This document shows, one piece after another, positions 45,040 through 54,964 of a stretch of 64,000 nt of DNA. A program made the position numbers and the translations under genes. Under the pieces are notes generated by a model. It did not search any database, had not been told where the DNA came from, and was given only the letters and a program-made list of their open reading frames with translations. Numbering within the stretch: position 1 is the first letter of the stretch; each line of letters begins with the position of its first letter. Origin of the DNA: Notospermus geniculatus (lineage: Eukaryota; Nemertea; Pilidiophora; Heteronemertea; Lineidae); NCBI GenBank assembly GCA_002633025.1, contig NMRB01001680.1, positions 42,483 through 106,482 on the forward strand, read 5' to 3'.

Positions 45040-46165
45040 GTTATCTCTCCCCCACAACAATAATAATAAATAATAATAATAATAATAAAATTTATTTATA
45101 TAGCGCCGCTTAAAAATGAATTGCCAGCGGCGCTTTACAAACGGTGATAGGTAAAACAGTTTTGTTAAAAGCAATTGGATAAAACAATTTGCAGTGAAAC
45201 AATCAGGTCATGGAGTGTAGGCAGCGATAAAAAGGTGCGTCTTGAGACAGTTTTTAAAAACTTTAAAATCCGTAAGGTTGCGTAAATCGATTGGAAGGGC
45301 GTTCCAGAGCCGTGGGGCGCAGACCGCGAAGGCCCTATCCCCGGCGCTCACTTTCCGAGCACGCTGCCACTCCAGCATTGGGGCAGAGCCGGATCGTGTG
45401 GATCTCTGTGGCTGGAGTGGCAGCGGGAGATGGTCAGGGCCTGCGCCATGCACGGCTCTGAAAGCAAAGATAAGAATTTTAAACTGGATACGCTGCTGGA
45501 CGGGCAGCCAGTGCAGGTGTTTAAGCACTGGCGTGATGTGATCTCTCTTCTTTGTGCCCGTCAGCAACCTAGCTGCTTGATTTTGGAGTTTCTGCAGTCT
45601 ATTCAATTCATAAGATGGAAGACCATAGTAAATACTGTTGCAAAAATCGAGGCGTGAGGTAATAAAAGCGTGGATAAGATTAGATAAAAGGTCCAAAGGG
45701 AGGTACTTTTTGGCAGCAGCGATCTTACGCAGATAAAAGAATCCAGATAAGACGACTTTCGAAACCTGATTGTGCAAAGTCATGTTGCTGTCGAAAACCA
45801 CACCAAGGTTCCGAGCTGACTCTGAAGGGCTGATACGGACATCACCGATCTGCAGGCAGATATCGCTGTCAGTCAGCTTGGCATCCTGGTGCGGAGAACG
45901 CAGCAACAGAAACTCGGTCTTTGAATCATTTAATTTGAGCTTATTCTCTAGCATCCAGAGGCGGACATCATTAAGACAGTGCTCAATACTGGTAACTACC
46001 CTGGCGAGAGAGGCTGAATCATTGAAGCCAAAAGCCTGCCAGATCTGGGTATCATCAGCATAGAAATGGCCGCCCGTGCGGTGATTTTCGATTACTTCCG
46101 CCAGGGGGTAGGTATAACATGAGAAGAGCAAAGGGCCCAGAACGCTGCCCTGGGGTACACCATAT
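45040..46165 (-). mobile_element. 5'-truncated CR1/L2-group LINE with RT C-terminal coding
   Basis: On the minus strand the element begins abruptly inside [13 protein letters not shown] (about 46163) and runs through the catalytic HFYADDTQ box, the thumb region ([39 protein letters not shown]) to a stop at 45208. A short 3' UTR ends in a (TTA)n-type microsatellite, the tail usual for CR1/L2 elements. The coding part has no stops or frameshifts, so insertion is fairly recent. The 5' truncation is typical of target-primed reverse transcription. Confidence 0.88.
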
Positions 46166-46860
46166 CTAACAATTCCCTAACCTGCATCCCTAACATTTTT
46201 AATCCCTCATTTTCAGTGTTCCCACTCACGTCCCTCAACATCGCATGTTTGTCGGGTAAAGCGTATCTGTCCCATCTATATTTAGCAATCAAATGATTGA
46301 AAGTACATCCTACGGCAGACAGACTACCGTCTTTAACAAGAAGAGCGCATTTCTTCAAGTAGACGTTCTTTGACTGCAGCATAGCAGAGAGAAAATTCAC
46401 TAACCGTTTTTCTACTTGCAACTCGATTGAAAGATCATCTATGATGTAAGGGAGTAAGGCACTATGTGTGCGATATGGAAGATTTAGCACATGTCTTATA
46501 CACTTTCTCCACGTGACGTAGATGTCCTCAATACCTTTGGATGATATATCCCAGCCCTGATACCCATACAATGACATACAATATCTTTTGAATAATCTAT
46601 AACGCACATGAACACTGGCGGCAAACTTAAATTAAGACATTAAAAGATTTGTTCTTTTGTAGATATCCTTGACACCCGTTTCAAACCTTCGTTTCATACA
46701 AGAGTCTCCCAATACCATTCCCAGGTGCACCTCAGAAGCAGACGGACGAAATATAGCCCCTTCAAATTCTATCGCGACATCAACACCAACCATATCACCA
46801 AAAATAAGTAATTTACTATTCGCTGCGTTAAAGGATATCATGTGCTCTCTCGAAAAAGCA
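46166..46860 (-). pseudogene. second LINE fragment, 3' coding region, host of the preceding insertion
   Basis: Two adjacent minus-strand frames (46841-46632 and 46607-46170) encode SFNAANSKLLIFGD ... ASEVHLGMVLG and then MSLYGYQGWDISSKGIEDIY ... WRKCIRHVLNLPYRTHSALL. These are characteristic of the region downstream of RT in another non-LTR family. The frame changes between the two parts, and the reading is cut at 46166 by the 45040-46165 element, so it is older. Confidence 0.8.
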
Positions 46861-46884
46861 GTATGCCTTTGTACGTAGACATTT

Positions 46885-47710
46885 TAATAATGTATTACAA
46901 ATGAGCGACATAGCCGTAATACATCCGTAGTAGATCAGTAGTACATGTATGCATGATTTTGCACCCGCATATCTCTGCAATGGAAAGAGCGCCCAGAGAT
47001 TTTATTCTTTTAATAAAGAGAGGCATCCCCCAACTCGTTTCACTGATGTGCTAAACAAACCATACCCTTCTTGACACGAGTGCAATACAGCACTGTACCT
47101 TTAAATCAAGAGTGATTTGGAACTAAACAAAAATGGAAAAAAAATACAATGGGCATCTATTTTCATTGACATATAGGGGATATCTACTACTGCCAAGGCG
47201 TGAAAATTCACTCAAATGGACAGTATTTGATGAAAGATTGCTGTTATCTTTAAAAAATAGTTTGGGGCAGTACTTTTCCCCTTACCCTCAATCCGTGTGA
47301 CCAATCTCCGTAATATTTGGCCTGTCCTCATTTTGCCCCAAGACCATCTTTTTTAGGAATCTGAGCCAGATCTGCCGATCCCCACATCTTATCACTTTTT
47401 GCAGATTTTGCATGGTCCACTTGTGGAATGGCACTAAAAGAACGCGGTCAGTTCTTTGGTGGTGACCGGCGAGAATAATTCACCCATGGTTGAAAGGAGA
47501 TAGCGATGCTTTGTTCGCTCAATCTGCACGCGTCGTGACGTAAGGCTCATGAGCATCTACATGTATGACTCCATACCAGTTAAGTGGCTGGTGAAATTTG
47601 CAAGTGTCAAGGTACCGGTATCCAACATAATTAAACAGTGGAATGGAGTAGATTACGACATGTTCAATTCCTTTGTAACCGAAACGGTACCCGTTGCTTA
47701 ACTGATGATC
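46885..47710. other. no gene recognised
   Basis: Unique AT-rich sequence. Confidence 0.4.
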
Positions 47711-47715
47711 AACAT

Positions 47716-47870
47716 GAAGTCAATTTCCAGAATCTTAGCAAATTTTCGACCCCAACCGGGGTGGCACTTTCAAGTCGTACTACCAGAAGTGTAGCTCGAC
47801 TTGAAAGTGCCAGCCTCATGAAGACCCCGGTTGGGGTCGAAAATTTGCTAAGATTCTGGAAATTGACTTC
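47716..47870. repeat. copy B of the GACCCCGGTTGGGGTC repeat, in inverted duplicate
   Basis: GAAGTCAATTTCCAGAATCT at 47716 pairs with its inverse ending about 47870; each arm contains the CCCCAACCGGGG / CCCCGGTTGGGG hairpin. The right arm has CTCATGA before the stem, where other copies have CTGAAGA; the left arm has lost that segment. Confidence 0.85.
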
Positions 47871-47889
47871 CTGTTTATCATCATTTTGT

Positions 47890-48180
47890 GTGTCAATTTT
47901 TGTGCTTTCTCTTTCGTAGCTTGACTGAGGTGTTTTGAGGAAACGCTTAGAGCTAATGGTTTGTCAGAGGTATTACAGCAACTGACACCCGACGAGCCAT
48001 TTGCTTGAAGCTTTCACTGACATCATCATTCTGCTTGACACCATATAAAAGTCTTCGTATCATTATAAGTATGCCCTCCAAAAGACGGTGAGGGACTGGC
48101 GTGTGTGCGCGGGCTGTGGGTCGTCATGTTTGGTATACTCTTACTACGATGCACCAGATGATCAGTGTTACCTGGTAGTG
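47890..48180. other. no gene recognised
   Basis: Short frames only. Confidence 0.4.
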
Positions 48181-48189
48181 CAATGCCGG

Positions 48190-48360
48190 TGTAATAGAAT
48201 CTAATGTTACCCGATATGGAATGTCCCCCAACAATGCATTTACGGAATAAGCGGCACCATTGAATAGGACTCGAGAGAGACCACGACCCATAATCCAGTG
48301 ACAAACAATGCAGGGGGACATCAGAAAGACGGGGGCATTAGATTCTATCACACCTGTCGT
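48190..48360. repeat. hairpin MITE
   Basis: GGTGTAATAGAATCTAATG and ATGTCCCCC at the left are mirrored by GGGGGACAT and CATTAGATTCTATCACACC at the right. Confidence 0.75.
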
Positions 48361-48763
48361 TACGCGCTGGTCGGTCACCGACATTGCAGTAAATCAGTTC
48401 ACCCAAATCCTGTGCCACTTCGGATCTTTCAAAAATCTTGTGTTACTCAGCTATTGGGCAGTAAGTGGTCTTTTAGTTTCGACTCCTCGAATATTGTGCG
48501 CCTGCCACTTTGAAGCTGGTGTTTCTTTCTATTATGTCGCCTCTGCCTTCATCTCGCCATTGAGGTGAAGGGATACCTAACAGATCAGCACAGGACTACA
48601 TCTGTGATTTTAGTTGGGGACCATGTTTACAAATTAGGAAAAATGTGTGCCCAGTTTGAAGGCTTCGCACTTATCTATCCGTTTGAAACATTTCAACTAC
48701 CATTGAGAAGTCAAGAATCTCTAGTTTTTAAATGTCTAAGCAGTTTGAAAATAGACTTAGGGA

Positions 48764-48872
48764 GGGCCCATATTCATAAACATACTTAAGTCTAAGTGTG
48801 ACACTTATCTTTTGTGTTGAACAAAGGATAAGTGTCACACTTAGACTTAAGTAGTTTTATGAATATGGCCCC
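48764..48872. mobile_element. near-perfect hairpin MITE with GGGCCCATATTCATAAA ends
   Basis: The left arm (including CTTAAGTCTAAGTGTGACAC) and right arm (GTGTCACACTTAGACTTAAG) are almost exact complements around a short loop. Confidence 0.9.
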
Positions 48873-49255
48873 TGGCCGCAATCACCATGGAATTCAATCA
48901 TTTGAGCCTCAAAAGTTTGCAATTTCACGCCAACAGACTTATGTCGTGGGCGCCGCTGACGTGACATGACGTCGTCCTTTGACGCAGTGGTCCCCAACCA
49001 ACGTCATGGATCTGTAGCGGCGGTCTCAGAACTTAGTCCATTGTGCGGCAGCCATAACAATACGATCGATTCAGGTGGAATTCTGCGATTTTCGGTTAAT
49101 AGATGATATCACTCCAAAAGAGTGCAGCACCTGACGTCCCGCCCGTCATTTCATGATGTCTTGACGTGAGACGAAAAAAAAAAATCAAACAAGGCTGGCG
49201 GCGACAGAGTTCACAAGGTGACCTCAGGGGTGGCACTCGGCCTCATCCCCAGGCT

Positions 49256-49263
49256 TATAAATA
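49256..49263 (+). promoter_or_regulatory. TATA box (TATAAATA)
   Basis: TATAAATA stands 92 bp ahead of the ATG at 49348, a credible distance for a promoter plus short leader. Confidence 0.5.
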
Positions 49264-49347
49264 CACACTGATGATGTCGTATACACAACTACTAGTGATT
49301 AACAGTCCTATCCACGGGAGAGACGAGTAGGCCCTATACTGTATAAT

Positions 49348-49530
49348 ATGACTTATCCGGCCACCACGGCCAACCTGCGAACTAGGCGAATTATTGACTA
49401 TACACGATCCAGGCCAAGTTATGAAAGGCCTAGTCAGGGTTACACGTTCAATGGAAATCGTCTTACGCCTGGTGAGCATCGTAATGGATATCCGGCGGTG
49501 AGGGTCAGTTTCACTTTTGTCGACTTGTAA
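49348..49530 (+). CDS. 60-residue basic protein of unknown function
   Basis: An ATG-initiated frame rich in Arg, Tyr, Thr and Pro (MTYPATTANLRTRRIIDYTR at the start, VRVSFTFVDL at the end), predicted soluble, no signal peptide, no cysteines. It lies between a TATAAATA and an AATAAA. I recognise no family. Its first half (49348-49444) lies in the inverted-repeat arm, and the same DNA in reverse occurs at 49614-49720. A chance frame within a MITE is a real alternative. Confidence 0.35.
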   Translation: MTYPATTANLRTRRIIDYTRSRPSYERPSQGYTFNGNRLTPGEHRNGYPAVRVSFTFVDL

Positions 49531-49548
49531 ATGACATGAATGATGTCA

Positions 49549-49554
49549 AATAAA
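49549..49554 (+). terminator. AATAAA polyadenylation signal
   Basis: AATAAA 19 bases after the stop codon of the 60-codon frame. Confidence 0.4.
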
Positions 49555-50340
49555 CCGAGGCCTACTATGGAATAAAACTGCGGTCTGCCGTTGAAAAGAA
49601 ACTCAGAAGTGATGTGTAACCCTGACTAGGCCTTTCATAACTTGGCCTGGATCGTGTATAGTCAATAATTCGCGTAGTTCGCAGGTTGGCCGTGGTGGCC
49701 GGATAAGTCATATTATACAGTAATTAGCGCAATAACAGTACACAATATACAGATCTATACCTGCGCACTGCTTACAACAATAGACTACTTCACTCACTCA
49801 CCGCGAATAAACTAATAGCCTTAATGCGCCGAATAGAGGCCCCGTTGCAGGATAACCTCGAAATATGCCTATATAGGCTAATTCCACGTCAACGTCACCT
49901 TCAGCCATTTCACCAACTCATCATAGAAAGGCAAAATTATTAGGAATTATATATTTCGCCACCACCGATATACCCTCTAAAATATCCCAGAAAAACCTCT
50001 GTAAAAAAATTCACAGGATTCCTGTTCAAAAATTATCGCACAAATAAAACAACAATAGTACAATATGCATGACTGCATGCCAAATTTCAAGCCTGTTGCT
50101 CCTTCAAGAACTGAGATGTAGCTGAAAATAGTGCCAGACATACAGAGACTTGCCAGACAGTGTTGAAAATAATGGTCACCTTATGAACCAATTGTTTCCC
50201 GACGTCATGATCGCTGAAACAACTGATTCTTTTTTCGAGTCACGTCATGGCGTCAGATCAGGTGCTGCACTCTTTTGGAGTGATAGAGTCTATTGCTTGA
50301 TGATTTCTACGAAATATCCTTTTTACCTGATAATAAACTT

Positions 50341-50516
50341 AAGGTGCTCCTCCACTTGACAGTTTTTTCGCAGAAGTTGGCTCACAATGGGCAATTCACC
50401 TATGTTTGTTTCGTTACGACTTACGCTCAGACCAATGACACAAACAACTGCTCGCAGTTGAGTTGCCCATCGTGAGCCAACTTCTGCGAGAAAACTGTCA
50501 AGTGAAGGGGCCCCTT
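50341..50516. mobile_element. hairpin MITE, complete copy of the 18765 family
   Basis: CACTTGACAGTTTTTTCGCA and GAAGTTGGCTCACAATGGGC at the left are mirrored by GCCCATCGTGAGCCAACTTC and GCGAGAAAACTGTCAAGTG at the right. Confidence 0.88.
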
Positions 50517-50519
50517 TAG

Positions 50520-52465
50520 TCGTCCAGATGCCTACAGAGCATGGTCCTCCAGACGAGAAAGCAACGATCTCGTTATCAATGAGACCATAACGACATCTAA
50601 ACGAAGGCTTCGGCTAACCCTCGTTTGCCTTATCGTTTGGCTCTCGTTATTGCTCCTAACGATGTCGTTATCAGCTGTTTTAACGAAGGCTTCGGGAACA
50701 TGGGCCCTGATCAGTCGCTGGTGATGTACGCGCTGCACGCAGATCGCAAATTTACCAACTCAGTAAACCAAGGAAGATCAAGTCAGTCGTCATGCCCTGA
50801 CCGCGTACATCGCACTTGGGACTGGCAGGAATCAGGTAACATCCCGGGGCATTGAGACTCGGCGAGAATAGGTTCCGTTCACAAAACTGACACTGATCAG
50901 TTGCAAGCCCGCGTTCATCGCAGCGACCGGAGCGAGACTGGGCACAACTAGTCGCTAGAAAGTTGAACATGTGCAACTCGCGGCGACGGCAAAATTTCAG
51001 TTCCAGCGAGTCGCAAGGGTGCGTACATCGACCGTTTTTGGGGACTGACATAAGAGAAAGCCAAGTTTTTAAGGAACCCTTCATCGCCAAAAAATGATGC
51101 GTGAATGAGAATTGCCATTGATAGGTGTATTAGGATACAAAAAGGGGTCATCAACCAGTGCGTGATTCGTTTGAGTTTGAGGTTCGAGGTCGTTGCGAAT
51201 AACATCAACTACATCCAATAATGTCTGTCCATGGACCCGATATCGTTGATAAAGTTCAAGATCAAAAGTGCACTCTTTTGCAAAAAAACGCGTTAGAGTG
51301 GCCATCTCCTTCGATTAATGCCAAAACAGTATGATTCAAAGCAAATAAGCCAATCTACCTAAAGATAAGACTGCCTCGGAGGTGTCTCAAATCTAAGAGA
51401 CAATTTGAGTGGTCTACTTGACTTAAGTGTCACATTGAATCCCACTTGTTCGGTGCACCAAAGTTAAGGAGGGGTTTGTTCGCTCTGCTTTGACTTACAT
51501 GACTTCAGTAGTTTTATGAATACCAGGCCTGAAGATTCCTTGTCTTTATGTAATGTCTAACCCAATCTAGCCGTGGAGCAATGGAATGCGGAAGATGGAA
51601 ATGCGACATGTATTTGCGGTTTTAATAATCTGCCAAAGCAGTCCGCATGACTGGCGTCAATTTATGGAACATTGTATAATAGCCGTGGTTACACTACATA
51701 AGCCCTGTTTACACTACATAAAAACCCGCGTCTCACCCGGGCTTTTTCTGTCTACATCTGTTAAAATATCTGTTCATGAAAAAAATATTTATTCATGAAA
51801 AAATATTTATTCATGAAAAAAAATTTTGTTGATGAAAAAGTAGGGAGCAGCAGTATTTCCATTCAACACGAATTATTTTGGTTCAATCATCAGAGCCCTC
51901 TGTTGGAAAATGCGTCAGTATGCTTGCAACGTGAAAAATATCCATTCGATAATGAAAATATTCATTCAACACGAAATATATTGGTTCAATCATCAGAGCC
52001 CTCTGCTGGGAGATGTGTCAGAATGCCAAACGAGTTAAAGTTACCGGTAGTATGCTCGCGCTTTGGAACGAACTCCGGCTACCCGTACGAGTTGGTACAT
52101 GTACGTCCAAACTGATTGGTCCTGATTGGTCCCCGGGTAACATACATGTACGGCTGTGTATGTTCCTTATTAGACCCCCATTTTATGGTCCTTATAGCGC
52201 CCCCTTATCTACTCAGACTGGCAGTTAAAGGTGAATTAGAGGTATTATATACCCCCGTGTCCAGACATATTTTAATGAGGTCGAATTTGATTGGATGTTG
52301 GTGCATGGTGCTGTCCCATCATGCCTCAACACGAATTAAGATAAAAGGGGGCGCTGCGGTCGCTTTCGTGAAAATCGCTTTTTACTGTAGTTGAGCCCTA
52401 TGGGTTAATTTTTTTNGTTCAGGTGTCAGAATCTGTGAACTGTTGAGTAGTTGGATTAAAAGTTT
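50520..52465. other. mosaic of foldback repeats, no gene
   Basis: 50535-50705: 'cgttatc/gataacg' and 'gaaggcttcgg' foldback ending in CATGGGCCCTGAT. 50710-51035: inverted segments around 'cgcgtacatcg' and 'gcgagtcgc'. 51361-51530: degenerate relative of the 48764 hairpin. 51770-51990: repeats of 'ttcatgaaaaaa(a)tattta' and 'tcaatcatcagagccctctg'. No coding sequence recognised. Confidence 0.5.
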
Positions 52466-52470
52466 GAGGA

Positions 52471-52908
52471 CCAGGGTCTCCGCCAGAGGGTACTTTGGGT
52501 ACAAATACAGTACCCTAAAGAAATTTGAGAAATAAAAAGGCAATTTACAGAGTGTTTGCAAATTTTCGACCCCAACCGGGGTCTTCTTCAGGCTGGAACT
52601 TTACAATCCGAAACTCTAGAACAGACTGAAGAAATTTAAAGAAATTTGAGGGCACGATATAGTACCCTGAAAAAATCACTTCAGTAATGTTTTTCTTAAA
52701 TTTGTTACATTTCAAATGCAACTTTCATGCAGAAGGAAGACTAATTTTGCATTTTGGAGTGAAAAAAATGACTCTGGAGGCCATTATTAACAGAAAAAAA
52801 ATTTTGGAAAATTTTTTTTTTCAAACAAATTTTTTGAAACTTTTTTTCTCCCCCCCCCCAGGCATGCCAGGTCGTACCCTGGAAAAATATCCTGGCGAAA
52901 ACCCTGGA
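52471..52908. mobile_element. MITE of the 18204 family, interrupted by hammerhead-like copy C
   Basis: CCAGGGTCTCCGCCAGAGGG at the left and CCTGGCGAAAACCCTGG at the right, with inner 'agtaccct' motifs. 52540-52630 (minus strand) is an inserted copy of the GACCCCGGTTGGGGTC repeat. Confidence 0.8.
52540..52630 (-). repeat. copy C of the GACCCCGGTTGGGGTC repeat, hammerhead-like core intact
   Basis: On the minus strand: AGTTCCAGC, CTGAAGA, A, GACCCC-GGTT-GGGGTC, GAAA, ATTTGC, then CTGTAAATTG. CTGAAGA and GAAA fit the CUGANGA and GAAA boxes of a hammerhead ribozyme. Confidence 0.7.
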
Positions 52909-53409
52909 GGACTGATGCACATCACTTGAAACACTCAAAGGAGAACGCTTCAGCCGTCTTGAAACGGAGATGTAATTGCTACTGGCCTAGTCACATTACT
53001 TACCTCTGCTTGCACGGCTCCTTCTCTGTTCCACCGGTTTGAAATGGATGGATGGCATCTGACAGACGAGTTGCATTGGGTTGGCCTCGATCAGGCAGGC
53101 GTTTTTCATGTCCCAGCCAGCACCCTGTAGGTACCAGGGTACAGACCCTTGATGAGGACACCATCTTTAGGAGCCCCTGATGTTAGTGTCATTAATGGTC
53201 ATGACGGTGAACTCCCACGCCAGTGAGTCAAGAGACGACACCTGGAGGAAAGAAAATCACATTTGATGAGGTGCAAAAACAACAGGTGACTAAACAAATT
53301 TGGTGAACTTCTGAGCACTCTATATTGAGAGGAAGTTATTGAAAATGTAGCATTTTTTATTTAAAAAACTCGTTTAACATAGACCATTGAACCATCTTTT
53401 TACGAAGAT

Positions 53410-53490
53410 GGGGATTTGGCTTAGTGGTTTAATAAGGCGTGCTGGTGATTGATGCCTTATGCGAGGGTCCGTGGGTTCGAATCTGGTAGG
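53410..53490 (+). repeat. tRNA-like sequence (SINE head or tRNA pseudogene)
   Basis: An A box TGGCTTAGTGG (53417-53427) and a B box GGTTCGAATC (53474-53483) lie at tRNA spacing, but the ends GGGGATT and TGGTAGG do not pair as an acceptor stem. A tRNA-derived SINE is the likely origin. Confidence 0.5.
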
Positions 53491-53579
53491 AAGCAATGTC
53501 TTTCACCTTAGAAACCCTATTCTATTTCATATTATTATTTAAACCCAATGAAATATCCGCTCAACTGGACAGCTGCTTT

Positions 53580-54605
53580 AAGCACACGACTGAAGACACT
53601 CCTTCACGCGAGTTCACTCTTGCGAGTCAGCTCTCAATGGGCAATTCACCTTCATTGGTTCCATTACACCCAGCCTTCTCAATAATTTTTTGAGTAGGAG
53701 GCTATTGCCTCAGAGTAGGAGGCTGAGTGTTTTTTCGACGATAGCATGACCAGCTTTTCAATGCTTGATTACTTATGGATAATCTGATATTGGTCAGGAC
53801 ATAGCTGAAGCAGTGACCGAAAAGCACAAAAAAATGATAAAATGCACAAAAAGAATGATTATAGGTAAATACAATCATATTTTATTAAATTCTCATCTGA
53901 AATATTTTTGATGATACACAAACTCCGTCAAAAACGATATCTAGCCTAATAGAAAAGTTCATTTCCCCAAGACAACCTAGCAGAGGATCTATCTCTCGAG
54001 TGGAATCTCAGGATTCTGCCCAGGATTCGTTGAGTGCCAGGCACAAATGGTACAGGAGTCCATTACCAGGGGTAATGGTCGAGGCGTGTGTGTCGATTTT
54101 GGCAGGAAACGAACTGCAAATTTTGGCGGGAAAGTCCTGATTGATTTACATTGTGGCATTTTGGGCATTGGAACATGGCGTCCCCATGCAGGAGTGAAAG
54201 AATGGTGTTGGTCACACCAACAAGGGCATTTGCGTTTCACTCTGTTATGACATTCCATGTTCCCAATGTCACACCTGCCGAGGGCCTTGCTAAGATTGTA
54301 TAGTGGTTTGCATCACTGAACGATGTTATGAACTACATTTAGTTCGATCAACACGGCAATGCGGGGTTTTTCTTTTGAGTGCCGGGCGCTCTTTCCAGCT
54401 TTTCACTATTTTTTTGATACCTTTTTGTAGGCGGCGGCAGATACTGTTGTAGGCGGCGAAATCGCCGCCCGCCGCCTGTTATTGAGAAGGCTGTACACCT
54501 GCCAAGAGCAATGGTACAAAGGTCTGTGCATTGTTTTCAATAGTTGAGTTGCCCATAGAGAGCCAACTCATGCAAGAAAACTCCCAAGTGGAGGTGTCTT
54601 TAAAG
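53580..54605. mobile_element. MITE of the 18765/50341 family, split by an insertion
   Basis: Left half with GTCAGCTCTCAATGGGCAAT before 53665; right half with GTTGCCCATAGAGAGCCAAC after 54499. The two halves pair once 53671-54493 is left out. Confidence 0.75.
53671..54493. mobile_element. 823-bp element with CAGCCTTCTCAATAA ends and a 6-bp duplication
   Basis: TACACC stands immediately outside both ends (53665-53670 and 54494-54499). CAGCCTTCTCAATAA and TTATTGAGAAGGCTG are perfect inverted repeats. The right subterminal region is rich in GGCGGCG/CGCCGCC hairpins. No transposase found. Confidence 0.78.
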
Positions 54606-54964
54606 ATCTATACGTTGACTGGCGCCCTGTCTTATCACATCGACCCTCCTTCTGCTAGGACGGCGAATGAAACCAGTCAACTCATGGCTCTTCAAGTCCA
54701 ATGGAAGACTTATGAAGAAGGCTCCCGACATGTTTGCTGCCACAAAAAAGTGCAGACACTGAGACATTTCAACAAAACAGAATACTTACGTCGTTCAACC
54801 TAGCAGATGTCTGAAGTACAGCTGTGAGGGAACCTGTTGGGACGTGAACGCCGACATCGGGGGATGTGCACGCTGGGCCCACCTGAAGAACTGATCCACA
54901 CGAGGACGAACAACGAACGAGGTCCCTCTTCCAGGATGCAAGTGGCTTCATGGATGGATGCCTG

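Larger units (their letters stand above)
49337..49720. repeat. inverted repeat with arms of about 107 bp
   Basis: 49337-49444 (TACTGTATAATATGACTTAT...) is the near-exact inverse of 49614-49720 (...ATAAGTCATATTATACAGTA), separated by about 170 bp. Confidence 0.92.
49107..50285. mobile_element. 1.18-kb TIR-bounded element of unknown type with a gene-like unit
   Basis: TATCACTCCAAAAGAGTGCA at 49107 and its inverse TGCACTCTTTTGGAGTGATA ending at 50285 start long imperfect terminal repeats that extend inward about 75 bp (shared GCACCTGA, TGACGTGA.(G)ACGAAAAAA). The first bases themselves form a small palindrome (CACTCcaaaaGAGTG). Inside are a TATA box, a 60-codon ORF, an AATAAA and an inverted copy of the ORF's first half. 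No transposase is encoded. Confidence 0.65.
53004..54961 (-). pseudogene. axonemal dynein heavy chain, two C-terminal exons with frameshifts
   Basis: Exon 54961-54790 (acceptor gttgatgtcag, donor gtaagt) begins HPSMKPLASWKRDLV and ends TGSLTAVLQTSARLND; between them the expected 'FFRWAQRAHPP' can be read only in a shifted frame. Exon 53241-53004 (acceptor ttctttcctccag, donor gtaagt) begins VSSLDSLAWEFTVMTIND, then needs two more shifts to reach PKDGVLIKGLY and GAGWDMKNACLIEANPMQLV, and ends IHFKPVEQRRS. These are landmark sequences of the C-terminal domain of dynein heavy chains, microtubule motors of cilia. The splice sites are intact but the reading is broken about four times, so this is a recent pseudogene copy or a region of low base accuracy. 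The last exon (normally 'Y.CP.Y') is not seen below 53004. The intron carries an interrupted MITE. Confidence 0.82.

Noticed and set aside
45242-46063. Plus-strand frames at the LINE
   Set aside because: Antisense shadows of the RT C-terminus, which has YADD and the family landmarks on the minus strand.
53410-53490. Functional tRNA gene
   Set aside because: A and B boxes are present but the acceptor ends do not pair and the anticodon arm is not clear.
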